A stretch of 64,000 nt of DNA from NCBI RefSeq assembly GCF_004363655.1, contig NZ_SNZH01000001.1, forward strand, positions 582,451 to 646,450, given 5' to 3'. Both the position numbers and the translations under genes were made by a program. Every line of letters starts with the position of its first letter. The stretch's first letter is position 1. Under the pieces are notes generated by a model that saw only the letters and a list, made by a program, of their open reading frames with translations, was not told where the DNA came from and did no database searches. The stretch is from Tahibacter aquaticus (GTDB lineage Bacteria; Pseudomonadota; Gammaproteobacteria; Xanthomonadales; Rhodanobacteraceae). Below, piece by piece: positions 43,317 to 52,450 of this stretch.

Positions 43317-45590
43317 ATGACCGCGCCTGCGCAACACGTGCAGCAATTGTTCGCCGAACTGGCCGACCTGCCTGAAGCCGCCTGCGCCGAGCGGCTGCAA
43401 AGTATTGAAAGGGAAAACACCGCATTAGCCGCACGCCTGCGCGAACTGCTTGCCGCCGATGCGCAGATCGCCGACGCACCGACCCAGCCGCTGCGCGAAC
43501 TGCGCGGCCTGGAGCTGGCCGCGGAACTCGACCCTGGCATCGTGCGGGGCTATCGCCTGCTCGACCGCCTGGGTGCCGGCGGCATGGGCACGGTCTACCG
43601 TGCGCAAAGCCTGGCCGATCCGGCCGAGCAGGTAGCCATCAAGTTCCTGCGCGCCGAACGCGACGACGCGGCGCTGCGCCGACGCTTCCAGCTGGAGGGC
43701 CGCGTGCTGCAAAGCCTGCAGCATCCAGGCATCGCCCGGCTGGTAGAAAGCGGCGAAACCAGCAATGGCACGCCCTACGTCGCCATGGAACTGATCGACG
43801 GCACCAGCCTGCTGGCCTATGCCGATGCGCAGAAGCTCGACCTGGAGCAGCGCCTGGGCCTGCTGCTGAAGGTCTGCGCAGCGGTGACGCATGCGCATGC
43901 GCGCCGCATCGTGCATCGGGACATCAAGTCCAGCAATATCCTGGTCGATGCGAAAGGCCAGCCCAAGCTGCTGGATTTCGGCATCGCCAAGCCGCTGCAC
44001 GCGGGCTTCGGCCTGCAGCACCTGGAACGCACGGCCACGGCACAGCGCTTTTTCTCGGTCGGCAGCGCCGCACCGGAACAGCTCAGCGGCGATGCCAGCG
44101 GACCAGGCTGCGACATCTACGCACTGGGTGCCTTGTTATACGAATTGCTTTGTGGCGAAGCGCCGCTGCCCTTGCAGGGACTGAGCGCCGGCCAGGTCGA
44201 ACAGGCCGTACTCAAGCAGGTGCCGCAGCCCCCGTCGCTGCGCCTTGCCGGCCTGGCCGCGGGTGTCGCCAATGCGCGGGCGCGCCAGCGCGGCCTGGCC
44301 GACCGCAACGCGCTGGCCGACCGTCTGCGCGGCGAAGCCGACCGCATCTGCGCCAAGGCGCTGCGCAAGCAGAGCGCCCAGCGGCACGCTTCGGTAGAAC
44401 AGTTCGCACGCGAATTGCGCGCACTGCGCGCCGGCGGCGGTGCCGCCAGGCCGTGGCAAGGCCTGCTGCTGCGGCTGCAGGCGCGTCCGCTCTGGCTCAG
44501 CGCAGCAGCGGTCCTCGCTGTGCTGGCCGGGCTGCTGCTGTGGCATTCGCTGCGGCCGCAGGCGATTGCGCCGGCCAGGCTGCCGCTGGAAGCCACCGGC
44601 GATGCGGCCACACTCGCACCGGCACAGACCACTGCGGTTGCCAGCGTCGACTCAGCGACACTGCTGGCCCTGGCCGAAGCCGATCTCGCCCAAGGTGCCG
44701 ACGATGACGCCCTGCGCCGGCTGGAGCAGGCCGAGGCAACGCTGCCAGCGGGCGAAGCCGCGCAATCGGCGCGCTTCCGGCTGCTGCTGGCCCGCGCCAC
44801 CGCGGCCACGCGCCGGGGTTACATCGCCCTGGCCGAACAGAGCCTGGACCAGGCCGAAGCCCTGGCACCGGACCCAGGCCAGCGCATCGGACTGGCCTTG
44901 CAACGCAGCCGCCTGCTGCAGGCGCGCGGCCGCCCCGACGAAGCCGCCGCACTGCTGCGCGAGCTTGCCCAGCAGACATTGCCGCAGCTTGATGCGGAAG
45001 ACCCGCACAGCAGGAAGATTAGACAGCAATTGCAAGAAATGGACGTGCCCGCCGCCGCGGCGGTAGCGACACCGGCGGGCAGCGTGAGTACGGCATCGGC
45101 TGGCTTCGACGCGCAGGCATTGCAGTCCAGCCTGGAAGCCATCGCCGCCCAATTGCGCCAGGCCAGCGACGAAAACGGCGACGGGGACGCGCCGTCGTCG
45201 GCAGCCAGCCTGTCGCGGTGGCAGGAGCGCCTGACCACGGCAGCGGCGCCGGTGACGGCAGATCCGTCCGACAGCGCCGCAGCACAGCTGGAGACGCTGG
45301 TGCAACAGGCCTGTTCGCTCAATGCGCAAGGCCGCTACGGCGAGGCTCAGGGCATACTGGCCACCGCGCTGGAACTGCACCGCAACGAACCGGCTTTGCG
45401 CCATAGCGACAGCTATCGCGTCGGCGTACTGGCCCGGGCCGTCGCCGACCATGCCACTGCGCGCGATGCCGATACCGCCGCGCGCCTGCGTCACGAACTC
45501 GGCCGCGAGGCCTGGCTGTCCAGCGATGCCGGCCGCACACGCTGGCGCGAACAGGCAGCCCTGGCAGGGAAGCTCGGCATCACGCCGTGA
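43317..45590 (+). CDS. Serine/threonine protein kinase with membrane anchor and TPR-like outer domain
   Basis: The 757-residue Hanks-type kinase has a short N-terminal helical region and the kinase domain (about 78-375). The glycine loop is LGAGGMGTVYRA (from residue 85), the lysine is K109 (VAIKFL), the catalytic loop is HRDIKSSN with D202, the metal Asp is D220 (DFGIAKP), and the activation end is VGSAAPEQL. One transmembrane helix (about 390-410) is followed by an Ala/Leu/Gln-rich helical domain resembling TPRs. It is coupled to the ECF gene. The kinase may control the sigma factor by phosphorylation, as reported for some ECF/STK pairs; that is inference here. Confidence 0.92.
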   Translation: MTAPAQHVQQLFAELADLPEAACAERLQSIERENTALAARLRELLAADAQIADAPTQPLRELRGLELAAELDPGIVRGYRLLDRLGAGGMGTVYRAQSLADPAEQVAIKFLRAERDDAALRRRFQLEGRVLQSLQHPGIARLVESGETSNGTPYVAMELIDGTSLLAYADAQKLDLEQRLGLLLKVCAAVTHAHARRIVHRDIKSSNILVDAKGQPKLLDFGIAKPLHAGFGLQHLERTATAQRFFSVGSAAPEQLSGDASGPGCDIYALGALLYELLCGEAPLPLQGLSAGQVEQAVLKQVPQPPSLRLAGLAAGVANARARQRGLADRNALADRLRGEADRICAKALRKQSAQRHASVEQFARELRALRAGGGAARPWQGLLLRLQARPLWLSAAAVLAVLAGLLLWHSLRPQAIAPARLPLEATGDAATLAPAQTTAVASVDSATLLALAEADLAQGADDDALRRLEQAEATLPAGEAAQSARFRLLLARATAATRRGYIALAEQSLDQAEALAPDPGQRIGLALQRSRLLQARGRPDEAAALLRELAQQTLPQLDAEDPHSRKIRQQLQEMDVPAAAAVATPAGSVSTASAGFDAQALQSSLEAIAAQLRQASDENGDGDAPSSAASLSRWQERLTTAAAPVTADPSDSAAAQLETLVQQACSLNAQGRYGEAQGILATALELHRNEPALRHSDSYRVGVLARAVADHATARDADTAARLRHELGREAWLSSDAGRTRWREQAALAGKLGITP

Positions 45591-45619
45591 GCCCGTTGTC
45601 GTGCGAAGCGACACCGCGA

Positions 45620-45716
45620 CGGTGCAATTCGCTGCGCTCATCGCCCCCTACAAAAACGCACCCTGCAAAAACGCGCCGCCCTCGTAGGGCGCGATGAGCG
45701 CAGCGAATTGCGCCGC
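45620..45716. repeat. Dispersed palindromic repeat, locus C (inverted pair)
   Basis: GCAATTCGCTGCGCTCATCG (from 45624) and its inverted partner CGATGAGCGCAGCGAATTGC (from 45692) flank a 32-bp centre with two AAAAACGC blocks. Folded, the arms give about 25 bp of stem. It lies between the convergent kinase and cydB genes and could act as a bidirectional terminator. Confidence 0.85.
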
Positions 45717-45740
45717 ACAGTCTCGCCAGCCGCCGCGCAC

Positions 45741-46751
45741 TCAGTGATAGCCTGCGTCCGCCGCCACCTTGCCGCGGAATACGCGATACGAATACGCGGT
45801 ATAGAACAGCACGGCCGGCAGCATGATGGCCGCACCGACCAGGGTGAAACCCTGGCTCGACGGGGGCGCGGCGGCCTGCCACAGGCTCAGGTCCGGCGGC
45901 ACGATATTCGGCCATATGCCCAGCACCAGCCCAAGGAAACCCAGGCCGAAGAAACTCAGCGACAGCAGGAACGGGGCCAGCTCGCGATTGCGGATCACCG
46001 CAAACCAGAGCGCGGCCGCATTCAATGCCGTCAGCAGCGGTACCGGCGACAGATAGAGAAAGTTCGGCAGGGTGAACCAGCGCTGCATCAGCTGCGAGTC
46101 CAGGAACGGCAGCGATACGCTGACCAGGAACATGCAGCAGATCACCACCAGCATCAGCGGCCGGGTCAGGTCGAAGGCGATGCGCTGCAGCCGGCCTTCG
46201 GTCTTGAGAATCAGCCAGGTTGCGCCAAGCAGGGCATAGCCGAAGATCAGCGCCACGCCGGTCAGCATTGCGAACGGCGAAAACCACCCCAGCGCACCGC
46301 CGATGTACTTGCCTTCCTTCAGCGGCATGCCTTCCACCAGCGCGCCAAGAATCACCCCCTGGGCAAACGCCGCAGCGACCGAGCCCAGGTGAAAAGCCAC
46401 GCCCCAGACCCAGCGCGAACGTTCGGCCTTGAAGCGGAATTCGAACGCGACGCCACGGAATACCAGCGCGATCAGCATCAGCAGTATCGGCAGGTACAAG
46501 GCCGACAGAATGACCGCATAGGCGCGGGGAAACGCCGCCATCAGGCCGGCACCGCCCATCACCAGCCAGGTTTCGTTGCCGTCCCAGATCGGTGCGGCGG
46601 TATTCATCATATGGTCGCGCTGGTGCTCGTCGTCGGCGAACGGCGCGAGTATGCCCAGGCCGAGGACGAAGCCGTCGAGCAGCACGTACATCAGCACGCC
46701 GAAGCCGATGATGAAGAACCAGACCACGGGCAGCACATCATGCAGGTTCAT
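45741..46751 (-). CDS. cydB: Cytochrome bd-type quinol oxidase subunit II
   Basis: The 336-residue inner-membrane protein has about eight to nine helices. The N-terminus LPVVWFFIIGFGVLMYVLLD and the segment WDGNETWLVMGGAGLMAAFP are diagnostic for CydB. It pairs with CydA to form a terminal oxidase that reduces O2 with quinol. Its ATG overlaps the cydA stop by four bases, indicating translational coupling. Given the short-loop CydA, this is the cyanide-insensitive (CioB-like) branch. No CydX-type small subunit was recognised after it, and the downstream end meets repeat locus C. Confidence 0.93.
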   Translation of the reverse strand: MNLHDVLPVVWFFIIGFGVLMYVLLDGFVLGLGILAPFADDEHQRDHMMNTAAPIWDGNETWLVMGGAGLMAAFPRAYAVILSALYLPILLMLIALVFRGVAFEFRFKAERSRWVWGVAFHLGSVAAAFAQGVILGALVEGMPLKEGKYIGGALGWFSPFAMLTGVALIFGYALLGATWLILKTEGRLQRIAFDLTRPLMLVVICCMFLVSVSLPFLDSQLMQRWFTLPNFLYLSPVPLLTALNAAALWFAVIRNRELAPFLLSLSFFGLGFLGLVLGIWPNIVPPDLSLWQAAAPPSSQGFTLVGAAIMLPAVLFYTAYSYRVFRGKVAADAGYH

Positions 46752-48130
46752 GGCATTTCTCCGGCCGGCGGTGCGGCCGACAGCGGCCGTGCCGGCGTGG
46801 CTTCCGGTTCGACCCGCGGCGGCGCAGATTTCGGCCCGGCCAGGAACAACCGGTACAAGTACCAGATGCCAAAACCGAACACGACGGCGTACACCACGAC
46901 GAAGCTGCTCAAGGAGATGATCACGCTGGTCAGGTCGACACCGCTGAAGGAATCGCGCGTGCGCAGCAGGCCGTAGATGGTCCAGGGCTGGCGGCCGATC
47001 TCGGTGACGTACCAGCCGGCCAGCACGCAGACGAAACCCGACGGCAGCATCAGGGCGAACGCACGCAGATACCAGCGGCTGTCGAACAGGCGCCCGCGCC
47101 GCCACAGCAGCAGGCCGAGGGCGGCCAGGCCCAGCATGCTGAAGCCCAGGCCGACCATGAGGCGGAAAGCGAAGAACACGGGCTTTACCGGCGGCCGTTC
47201 GTCGGGCGGAAAATCCTTCAGTCCCTTGACCTCGCCGTCGAGCGAGTGGGTCAGGATCAGACTACCCAGATACGGCACGTCCACCGCGTAGTGGTTGGTT
47301 TCGGCCTTTTCGTCGGGCCAGGCGAACAAAGTCAGCGGCACGCGCCGCTCAGTTTCCCAGCGAGCTTCTATGGCCGCCAGCTTGGCCGGCTGGTGTTCGC
47401 GCACGTTGAGCCCGTGCAGGTCGCCGGCCAGGATCTGCAGCGGCACCACAAGTGCGATGAAGGCGACCGCGCAGCGCAGCATGGTCCTGGCCTTGTCGAC
47501 CCACTGGCCGCGCAGCAGGTAGATCGCGGCAACGCCGCCGATCACGAAGGCCGTAGTCAGGAAGGCCGCCAGCACCATGTGCGCCAGGCGATACGGGAAC
47601 GAGGGATTGAAGATCACTGCCCACCAGTCGGCCGCCTGGTAGATGCCGTCGACCACGACATAACCAGCCGGCGTATGCATCCAGCTCGACGCGGAAATGA
47701 TCCAGAACGACGACAGCAGCGTGCCCAAGGCGACCATGCAGGTGGCGAAGAAATGCGTACGGTCGCTGACCTTGCGCCAGCCGAACAGCATCACGCCAAG
47801 AAAGGTGGCTTCGAGGAAAAACGCGGTCAGCACTTCGTAGTTGAGCAGCGGGCCGAGGATATTGCCGGCCTTGATCGACAGGTTCGACCAGTTGGTGCCG
47901 AACTGGAAACTCATGACGATGCCCGACACCACGCCCATTCCGAAGGCGACGGCAAAAATCTTCAGCCAGAAAAAGTACAGGTCGCGCCAGAGATCGGTAC
48001 GCTTCCACAGCCACATCGCCTCTACAAAGGCGAGCCAGCTGGCCAGGCCTATGGAAAAAGCGGGGAAGAGGATATGAAACGAAATCACGAATCCAAATTG
48101 GACGCGTGAAAGGAACTCGGCATCGGCCAT
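46748..48130 (-). CDS. cydA: Cytochrome bd-type quinol oxidase subunit I, short Q-loop (CIO type)
   Basis: The 460-residue subunit carries the haems and the quinol site. The haem ligand His19 is in FGFVISFHILFPAF, and the quinol-loop signature GWYVTEIGRQPW is clear. The Q-loop between helices 6 and 7 is short compared with E. coli CydA (522 residues), as in cyanide-insensitive oxidases (CioA). GGAG is 6 nt before the ATG at 48130. A hairpin (48159-48179, TTGCCGGC/GCCGGCAA) lies in the leader. Divergent from mprF. High-affinity oxidases of this type serve low oxygen or respiratory inhibition. Confidence 0.93.
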   Translation of the reverse strand: MADAEFLSRVQFGFVISFHILFPAFSIGLASWLAFVEAMWLWKRTDLWRDLYFFWLKIFAVAFGMGVVSGIVMSFQFGTNWSNLSIKAGNILGPLLNYEVLTAFFLEATFLGVMLFGWRKVSDRTHFFATCMVALGTLLSSFWIISASSWMHTPAGYVVVDGIYQAADWWAVIFNPSFPYRLAHMVLAAFLTTAFVIGGVAAIYLLRGQWVDKARTMLRCAVAFIALVVPLQILAGDLHGLNVREHQPAKLAAIEARWETERRVPLTLFAWPDEKAETNHYAVDVPYLGSLILTHSLDGEVKGLKDFPPDERPPVKPVFFAFRLMVGLGFSMLGLAALGLLLWRRGRLFDSRWYLRAFALMLPSGFVCVLAGWYVTEIGRQPWTIYGLLRTRDSFSGVDLTSVIISLSSFVVVYAVVFGFGIWYLYRLFLAGPKSAPPRVEPEATPARPLSAAPPAGEMP

Positions 48131-48351
48131 GACTGCTCCACTGCGATGCGCACCGTCGTTGCCGGCCCGATGCCGGCAAGCGCCGCAACAGCCTGGCGGC
48201 GGGTGCGGATGCGCTTTTGTCCCGGCCCTGTGCCGGTATCTAGTCTTCGTGTTGCGCGGCATTATCCGCCTCGTTACGGTGGCGCAGCCCTGCTGCGGCA
48301 ACGTGTCACCCGCGTTGCGCCGGCTGCGCCGCAGCGCCGCCATCTCCTGCA

Positions 48352-50982
48352 ATGGACTACCGCATGACCAGCACGGCTGCACCCGATTCCCCCGCCCCGC
48401 CCTCGCGCCTGGCCAGCCTGCGCTGGGTGGTGCCGCTGCTGTTCCTGGGCATCACCGGCTGGCTGGTCTGGCGCGAACTGGCCGAGTTCGACCTGACCCA
48501 GGTGCAGCGCACCCTGGTCGGCGTGCCGACCCTGCCCGCGGTCGGCGTCGCCCTGTTCGCCCTGCTGGCGGTGTGCATCACTGGCCTGGTCGACGTGCGC
48601 ATCGCCCGCTGGCTGCGCCTGGACCTGCGCAAGGTTGAACTGCTGCGCCTGGCGCTGATCGCCAATGCCCTGGCCAATACCATCAGCCTGTCCGGCGCCA
48701 TGGGCGCCGGCGTGCGCCTGATGGGACTGAGCAGCCGCGGCGTTGACCTGACCCGCGCCGCCACCCTGATCGGCATGCAGGCCCTGGCCTTGCCGCTGGG
48801 ACTGTCGCTGCTGGTCGGCATCAGCCTGGTATCCGGCAACTGGCCGCCGTTCGAGGGCACCGCCACGCGCTGGCTCGCCGTCGCCGTGCTGATTGCCGCG
48901 GCGCTGTACCTGCCGCTGTATTTCGTGCTGACGCAGAACCGACGCCTGATGCGCTGGCTGCCGCCGGAACAGCCGCTGCCCAGCTTTACCCTGCGCCTGG
49001 AACTGTCGGCTATCTCGCTGCTCGACTGGCTGCTGTCGGCGGCAACTTTGTATATCTGTCTACATATCAGCGGCGCCGCGGTGACGCCGGCGCAGTTGCT
49101 GCTGATCTTCGCCGGTGCCTCGGTGCTGGGCCTGGTCAGCATGGTGCCGGGCGGGCTGGGCGTATTCGACGGGCTGCTGCTGATTGCGCTGGGCAAGGCC
49201 GGCTACGACCAGGCTGCCGTGCTGTCGGGCCTGTTCCTGTTTCGCCTGAGCTATTACCTGCTGCCGCTGTTCATCGGCCTGTACCTCGGCTCGGGCCTGC
49301 TGGCCGACCGCCTGACACTGCTGACCCGCCTGCGCGAGCGCCTCGCCGGGCATCCGCTGTTCGGCGTGCTGCAGCTGCCGGCCAGCCTGCTGGCCGACCT
49401 GGGCGTGCGCCTGCTCGCCGTATTCACCTTTGCCGCGGGCGCGCTGCTGCTGGCCTCGGCTGCGATACCCAGCCTGCATGGCCGCCTGCGCGAAGCCGGC
49501 CAGTACATTTCGCTGCTGACGCTCGAAAGCTCGTATTGGCTCAGCGTGCTGACCGGCGTACTGCTGCTGGGCCTGGCCCGCGGCATCGACGGCCGCCTGC
49601 ACGTGGCCTACCGGCTGACCCAGTTCGTACTGGCGCTGAGCGCGCTGCTGGCGCTGGCCAAGGGCCTGCACTACGGCGAGGCGCTGTTCCTGCTCGGCGT
49701 GGCACTATTGCTGCGTTCGCGCAAAAGTGTATTCAGTCAGCGCGCGATGCCGCTGGGCTCCATCGCCAGCGCCGGCTGGATCGCCGGCCTGGTCGGCGTG
49801 GTCGTGGTGTTCTTTGCCGTCGGCGTGGCCGCCGTGCTCGGCGACGATTCCTTCGACCTGTTCTACATCGGCTTCAGCGAACATTCCTCGCGCCTGGCCC
49901 GCGGCCTGGTGGCTGCTGCGCTGGGCGTGGCGATCTACCTGATCTGGCAGAGCTTCGCCGTGCGCCGGCCGCAACCGCCGCTGCCACAGCGGCACGAGCT
50001 GGAAGAAGCACGCGAGGTCTACCAGCGCCATGGCGGCGGCGAATTCGGCCATATGAGTTTCATGGGCGACAAATCGCTGTTCTGGGCCGGCGACCGCCAG
50101 GCCGTGGTCGCCTACGGCACCATCCGCGACCGCCTGGTTGCGCTGGGCTCGCCCTGCGGCAGCGATGCGGCGATTTCCCGCGCCATTCTCGACTTCCGTC
50201 ATTTCGCCGACAGCCAGAGCCGCGTACCGGTGTTCTACGAAGTGCTGGAGCCGGAACTGTCGCGCTTCCACGACCACGGCTTCGACCTGTTCAAGCTGGG
50301 CGAGCTGGCCACCATCAAGCTGGCCGAGTTCTCCCTCAGCGGCAAGCGCTGGGAAGACCTGCGCCAGGCGGTCAACCGCTCGATCAAGGAAAGCCTGCGC
50401 TTCGAACTGCGCCAGCCGCCGTTCGACACAATACTGCTGGCCGACGTGGAAAGCGTCTCCAACGCCTGGCTGGCGGACAAGGGCGGCAGCGAAAAAGGCT
50501 ATTCGCTGGGCCGCTTCGACCCCGCCTACCTGGAATGGGGCCCGCTGGCCCTGGTCTATCACGGCGAACGCCTGGTCGCCTTTGCCAATGTGCTGCCGCC
50601 CTACGGCCGCAACGGCAGTGCCAGCGTCGACCTGATGCGGGTCGTGCCCGACGCGCCGCGGTCGAGCATGGACCTGCTGTTCGCCCGGGTCATGCAATGG
50701 GCGCAGGAGCAGCAGTTCCAGCAGTTCAGCCTGGGCATGGCGCCGCTGTCCAATGTCGGTGCCAATCCCTACGCACGCATCAACGAACGCCTGGCCGCGC
50801 TGGCCTTCCGCTACGGCAACAGCCGCTACAACTACCAGGGTATACGACGCTACAAAGAGAAATTCCGCCCCGACTGGACCGGCTCCTACCTGGCCTATCC
50901 GCGCGGCGTCTGGGTGCCGGGGCTGCTGATCGACGTGGCGGCGCTGGTCGCCGGCGGCTATCGCCGGCTGCTCAAGGGCTGA
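48352..50982 (+). CDS. mprF: Bifunctional lysylphosphatidylglycerol flippase/synthetase
   Basis: The 876-residue inner-membrane protein has about 14 transmembrane helices in the flippase half (residues 20-540; SMVPGGLGVFDGLLLIAL is the typical central motif). A cytosolic DUF2156 aminoacyltransferase half follows (about 555-870; GEFGHMSFMGDKSLFW, FRHFADSQSRVPVFYEV and FSLGMAPLSNVG). It transfers Lys or Ala from aminoacyl-tRNA to phosphatidylglycerol and moves the product outward, which lowers the charge of the envelope. The ATG at 48352 is taken; an ATG at 48364 is equally possible, and neither has a clear Shine-Dalgarno. It converges with the acvB-like gene 15 bp away. Confidence 0.93.
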   Translation: MDYRMTSTAAPDSPAPPSRLASLRWVVPLLFLGITGWLVWRELAEFDLTQVQRTLVGVPTLPAVGVALFALLAVCITGLVDVRIARWLRLDLRKVELLRLALIANALANTISLSGAMGAGVRLMGLSSRGVDLTRAATLIGMQALALPLGLSLLVGISLVSGNWPPFEGTATRWLAVAVLIAAALYLPLYFVLTQNRRLMRWLPPEQPLPSFTLRLELSAISLLDWLLSAATLYICLHISGAAVTPAQLLLIFAGASVLGLVSMVPGGLGVFDGLLLIALGKAGYDQAAVLSGLFLFRLSYYLLPLFIGLYLGSGLLADRLTLLTRLRERLAGHPLFGVLQLPASLLADLGVRLLAVFTFAAGALLLASAAIPSLHGRLREAGQYISLLTLESSYWLSVLTGVLLLGLARGIDGRLHVAYRLTQFVLALSALLALAKGLHYGEALFLLGVALLLRSRKSVFSQRAMPLGSIASAGWIAGLVGVVVVFFAVGVAAVLGDDSFDLFYIGFSEHSSRLARGLVAAALGVAIYLIWQSFAVRRPQPPLPQRHELEEAREVYQRHGGGEFGHMSFMGDKSLFWAGDRQAVVAYGTIRDRLVALGSPCGSDAAISRAILDFRHFADSQSRVPVFYEVLEPELSRFHDHGFDLFKLGELATIKLAEFSLSGKRWEDLRQAVNRSIKESLRFELRQPPFDTILLADVESVSNAWLADKGGSEKGYSLGRFDPAYLEWGPLALVYHGERLVAFANVLPPYGRNGSASVDLMRVVPDAPRSSMDLLFARVMQWAQEQQFQQFSLGMAPLSNVGANPYARINERLAALAFRYGNSRYNYQGIRRYKEKFRPDWTGSYLAYPRGVWVPGLLIDVAALVAGGYRRLLKG

Positions 50983-50997
50983 GGCGCGGCAGCGGCA

Positions 50998-52371
50998 CTA
51001 TTGCCGCAGCGGCCACTGCGCCAATACGGTCGTACCGATGGTGGCGTATTCGCCGTCGTAGTGATGTCCGCCGGGCAGATCGATGGATTTGACCTTGCCG
51101 CCGGCCAGGCCGGGGCAGACGCTGTCGTCCTCGTCCTTGCCGTGCAGGCATACCGCCGGCACCGTGGCCTTGGCCAGTTCCGGCGCGATCGGCAGGGCGC
51201 CGTCGTGGTGGGCACCGCCGAACCAGTCGCCGACCTTGATCTCGAAAACGGCTTCGTCGTCGGGCGAGATCATGAACTGCAGGTCGATCCTGCCGCGCGC
51301 CTCTTCGGGCAGGCGGTTGAAAACTACCGGCACCAGGCTCGCGCCGAAGGAGTAGCCGACCAGGGCAAAGCGTGCCTCGGGCTGCTGCGCGGCGTAGTGG
51401 CCGATCACGCGGGCGACGGCATCGGCGGCATCTTCCGGCGTGCGTTTCTGCCAGAAAAATTTCAAGGTGGAAAAACCCACAACCTGTACACCGTCGGCGG
51501 CCAGCGCCTCGGCCACGCCCTGGTCAAGGCCGGCCCAGCCGCCGTCGCCGGTCAGCACGATGGCGATGCGGTTTTTCGGCGTGCCGGCAGCGGCAATTTC
51601 GGTCAGCGGCAGATCGGCCACGTCCTGCGGCAGCGGCGTGCGGCGGCGGGCTTCGCGCCGGTTCCAGCGCTGCAGCGTATCGACCAGGTTGGCGGCCGGT
51701 GTCGCCGCATGCGAGGCATGCAGGCTGCCGGCCCAGTGGTCCAGCGACGCGAAGCGCGCGCCCAGGCCATTGATCTGCGTGCCCGGGGCATACGGCCGCG
51801 CCAGCCAGGGCGGTGCGAGCCTGGCCACCGGAACGATGCGGAAACCGGCCTTGCCGTCGGCTACCGTGGCCTCGCCGGCATCGCCGGGACACAGGTGCTG
51901 GCGCAGGCGCAGGTCGAAGTCATAGCCCAGGGTGAGCAGTCCCTCGAAAGTACCCGCCGGTGCCTGCGCCGCAATCGCATAAGCCAGGGCCGCACCGCTT
52001 TCCAGCCCGACCAGCCAGGGTGCCGAATAGCTGGGCAGGTCTTCGTGCCGCTGTATCCAGTGGCTGACCTCTTCCACATGCGCCGCGGGGTAGGCGCAAT
52101 CGGCCTTGATGCCGGCCAGTTCCTTCAGGTAGCTGGGCAGGTCGATGCCGACGACCAGGCTGCCGTCGGCGGCCAGCGCGTCGGCATAGGCGTCTTCGCG
52201 CGCATCCCAGCCATTGGCGTCGGAGACGAACAGCAGGGTACGCGCGGCACTGCCCGGCCGCGCCAGGTGCAGGTCGCCGAACAGGCCGTAGTGCACCGGG
52301 CTGGTGGCAGCGGCCGGCGACTGCACAAAAAGAAACAAGGATGCAAAAACCACAAGCGCCAGTCGATTCAC
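50998..52371 (-). CDS. AcvB/VirJ-like periplasmic protein (putative lysyl-PG hydrolase)
   Basis: The 457-residue protein has a signal peptide (LALVVFASLFLFVQSPAAA), an N-terminal alpha/beta hydrolase-like half, and a C-terminal VirJ domain (about 245-457). The VirJ domain shows LTGDGGWAGLDQGVAEAL, the nucleophile motif VGYSFGASLVP and a late His in LPGGHHYDGEY. Agrobacterium AcvB is reported to hydrolyse lysyl-phosphatidylglycerol and lies beside the synthase gene lpiA; here the partner mprF is the convergent neighbour. The start is GTG at 52371, with GAGGGA upstream. It is on the same strand as pepP, 79 nt after it. Confidence 0.87.
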   Translation of the reverse strand: MNRLALVVFASLFLFVQSPAAATSPVHYGLFGDLHLARPGSAARTLLFVSDANGWDAREDAYADALAADGSLVVGIDLPSYLKELAGIKADCAYPAAHVEEVSHWIQRHEDLPSYSAPWLVGLESGAALAYAIAAQAPAGTFEGLLTLGYDFDLRLRQHLCPGDAGEATVADGKAGFRIVPVARLAPPWLARPYAPGTQINGLGARFASLDHWAGSLHASHAATPAANLVDTLQRWNRREARRRTPLPQDVADLPLTEIAAAGTPKNRIAIVLTGDGGWAGLDQGVAEALAADGVQVVGFSTLKFFWQKRTPEDAADAVARVIGHYAAQQPEARFALVGYSFGASLVPVVFNRLPEEARGRIDLQFMISPDDEAVFEIKVGDWFGGAHHDGALPIAPELAKATVPAVCLHGKDEDDSVCPGLAGGKVKSIDLPGGHHYDGEYATIGTTVLAQWPLRQ

Positions 52372-52450
52372 GCAAATCCCTCGTCCGGATTGATGCTGGC
52401 ACAGCACAGTCGCCCGCGGGCGCCGCCTGCGCGGGGAACGCTGCGGGCGA

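Noticed and set aside
45580-46287. A 235-codon minus-strand frame through repeat locus C into cydB
   Set aside because: It overlaps cydB in another frame and depends on the repeat sequence. No ribosome site or domain was found.
48159-48179. Leader hairpin of cydA as a riboswitch
   Set aside because: A single 8-bp stem with no conserved core or alternative fold visible; too little to support a riboswitch.
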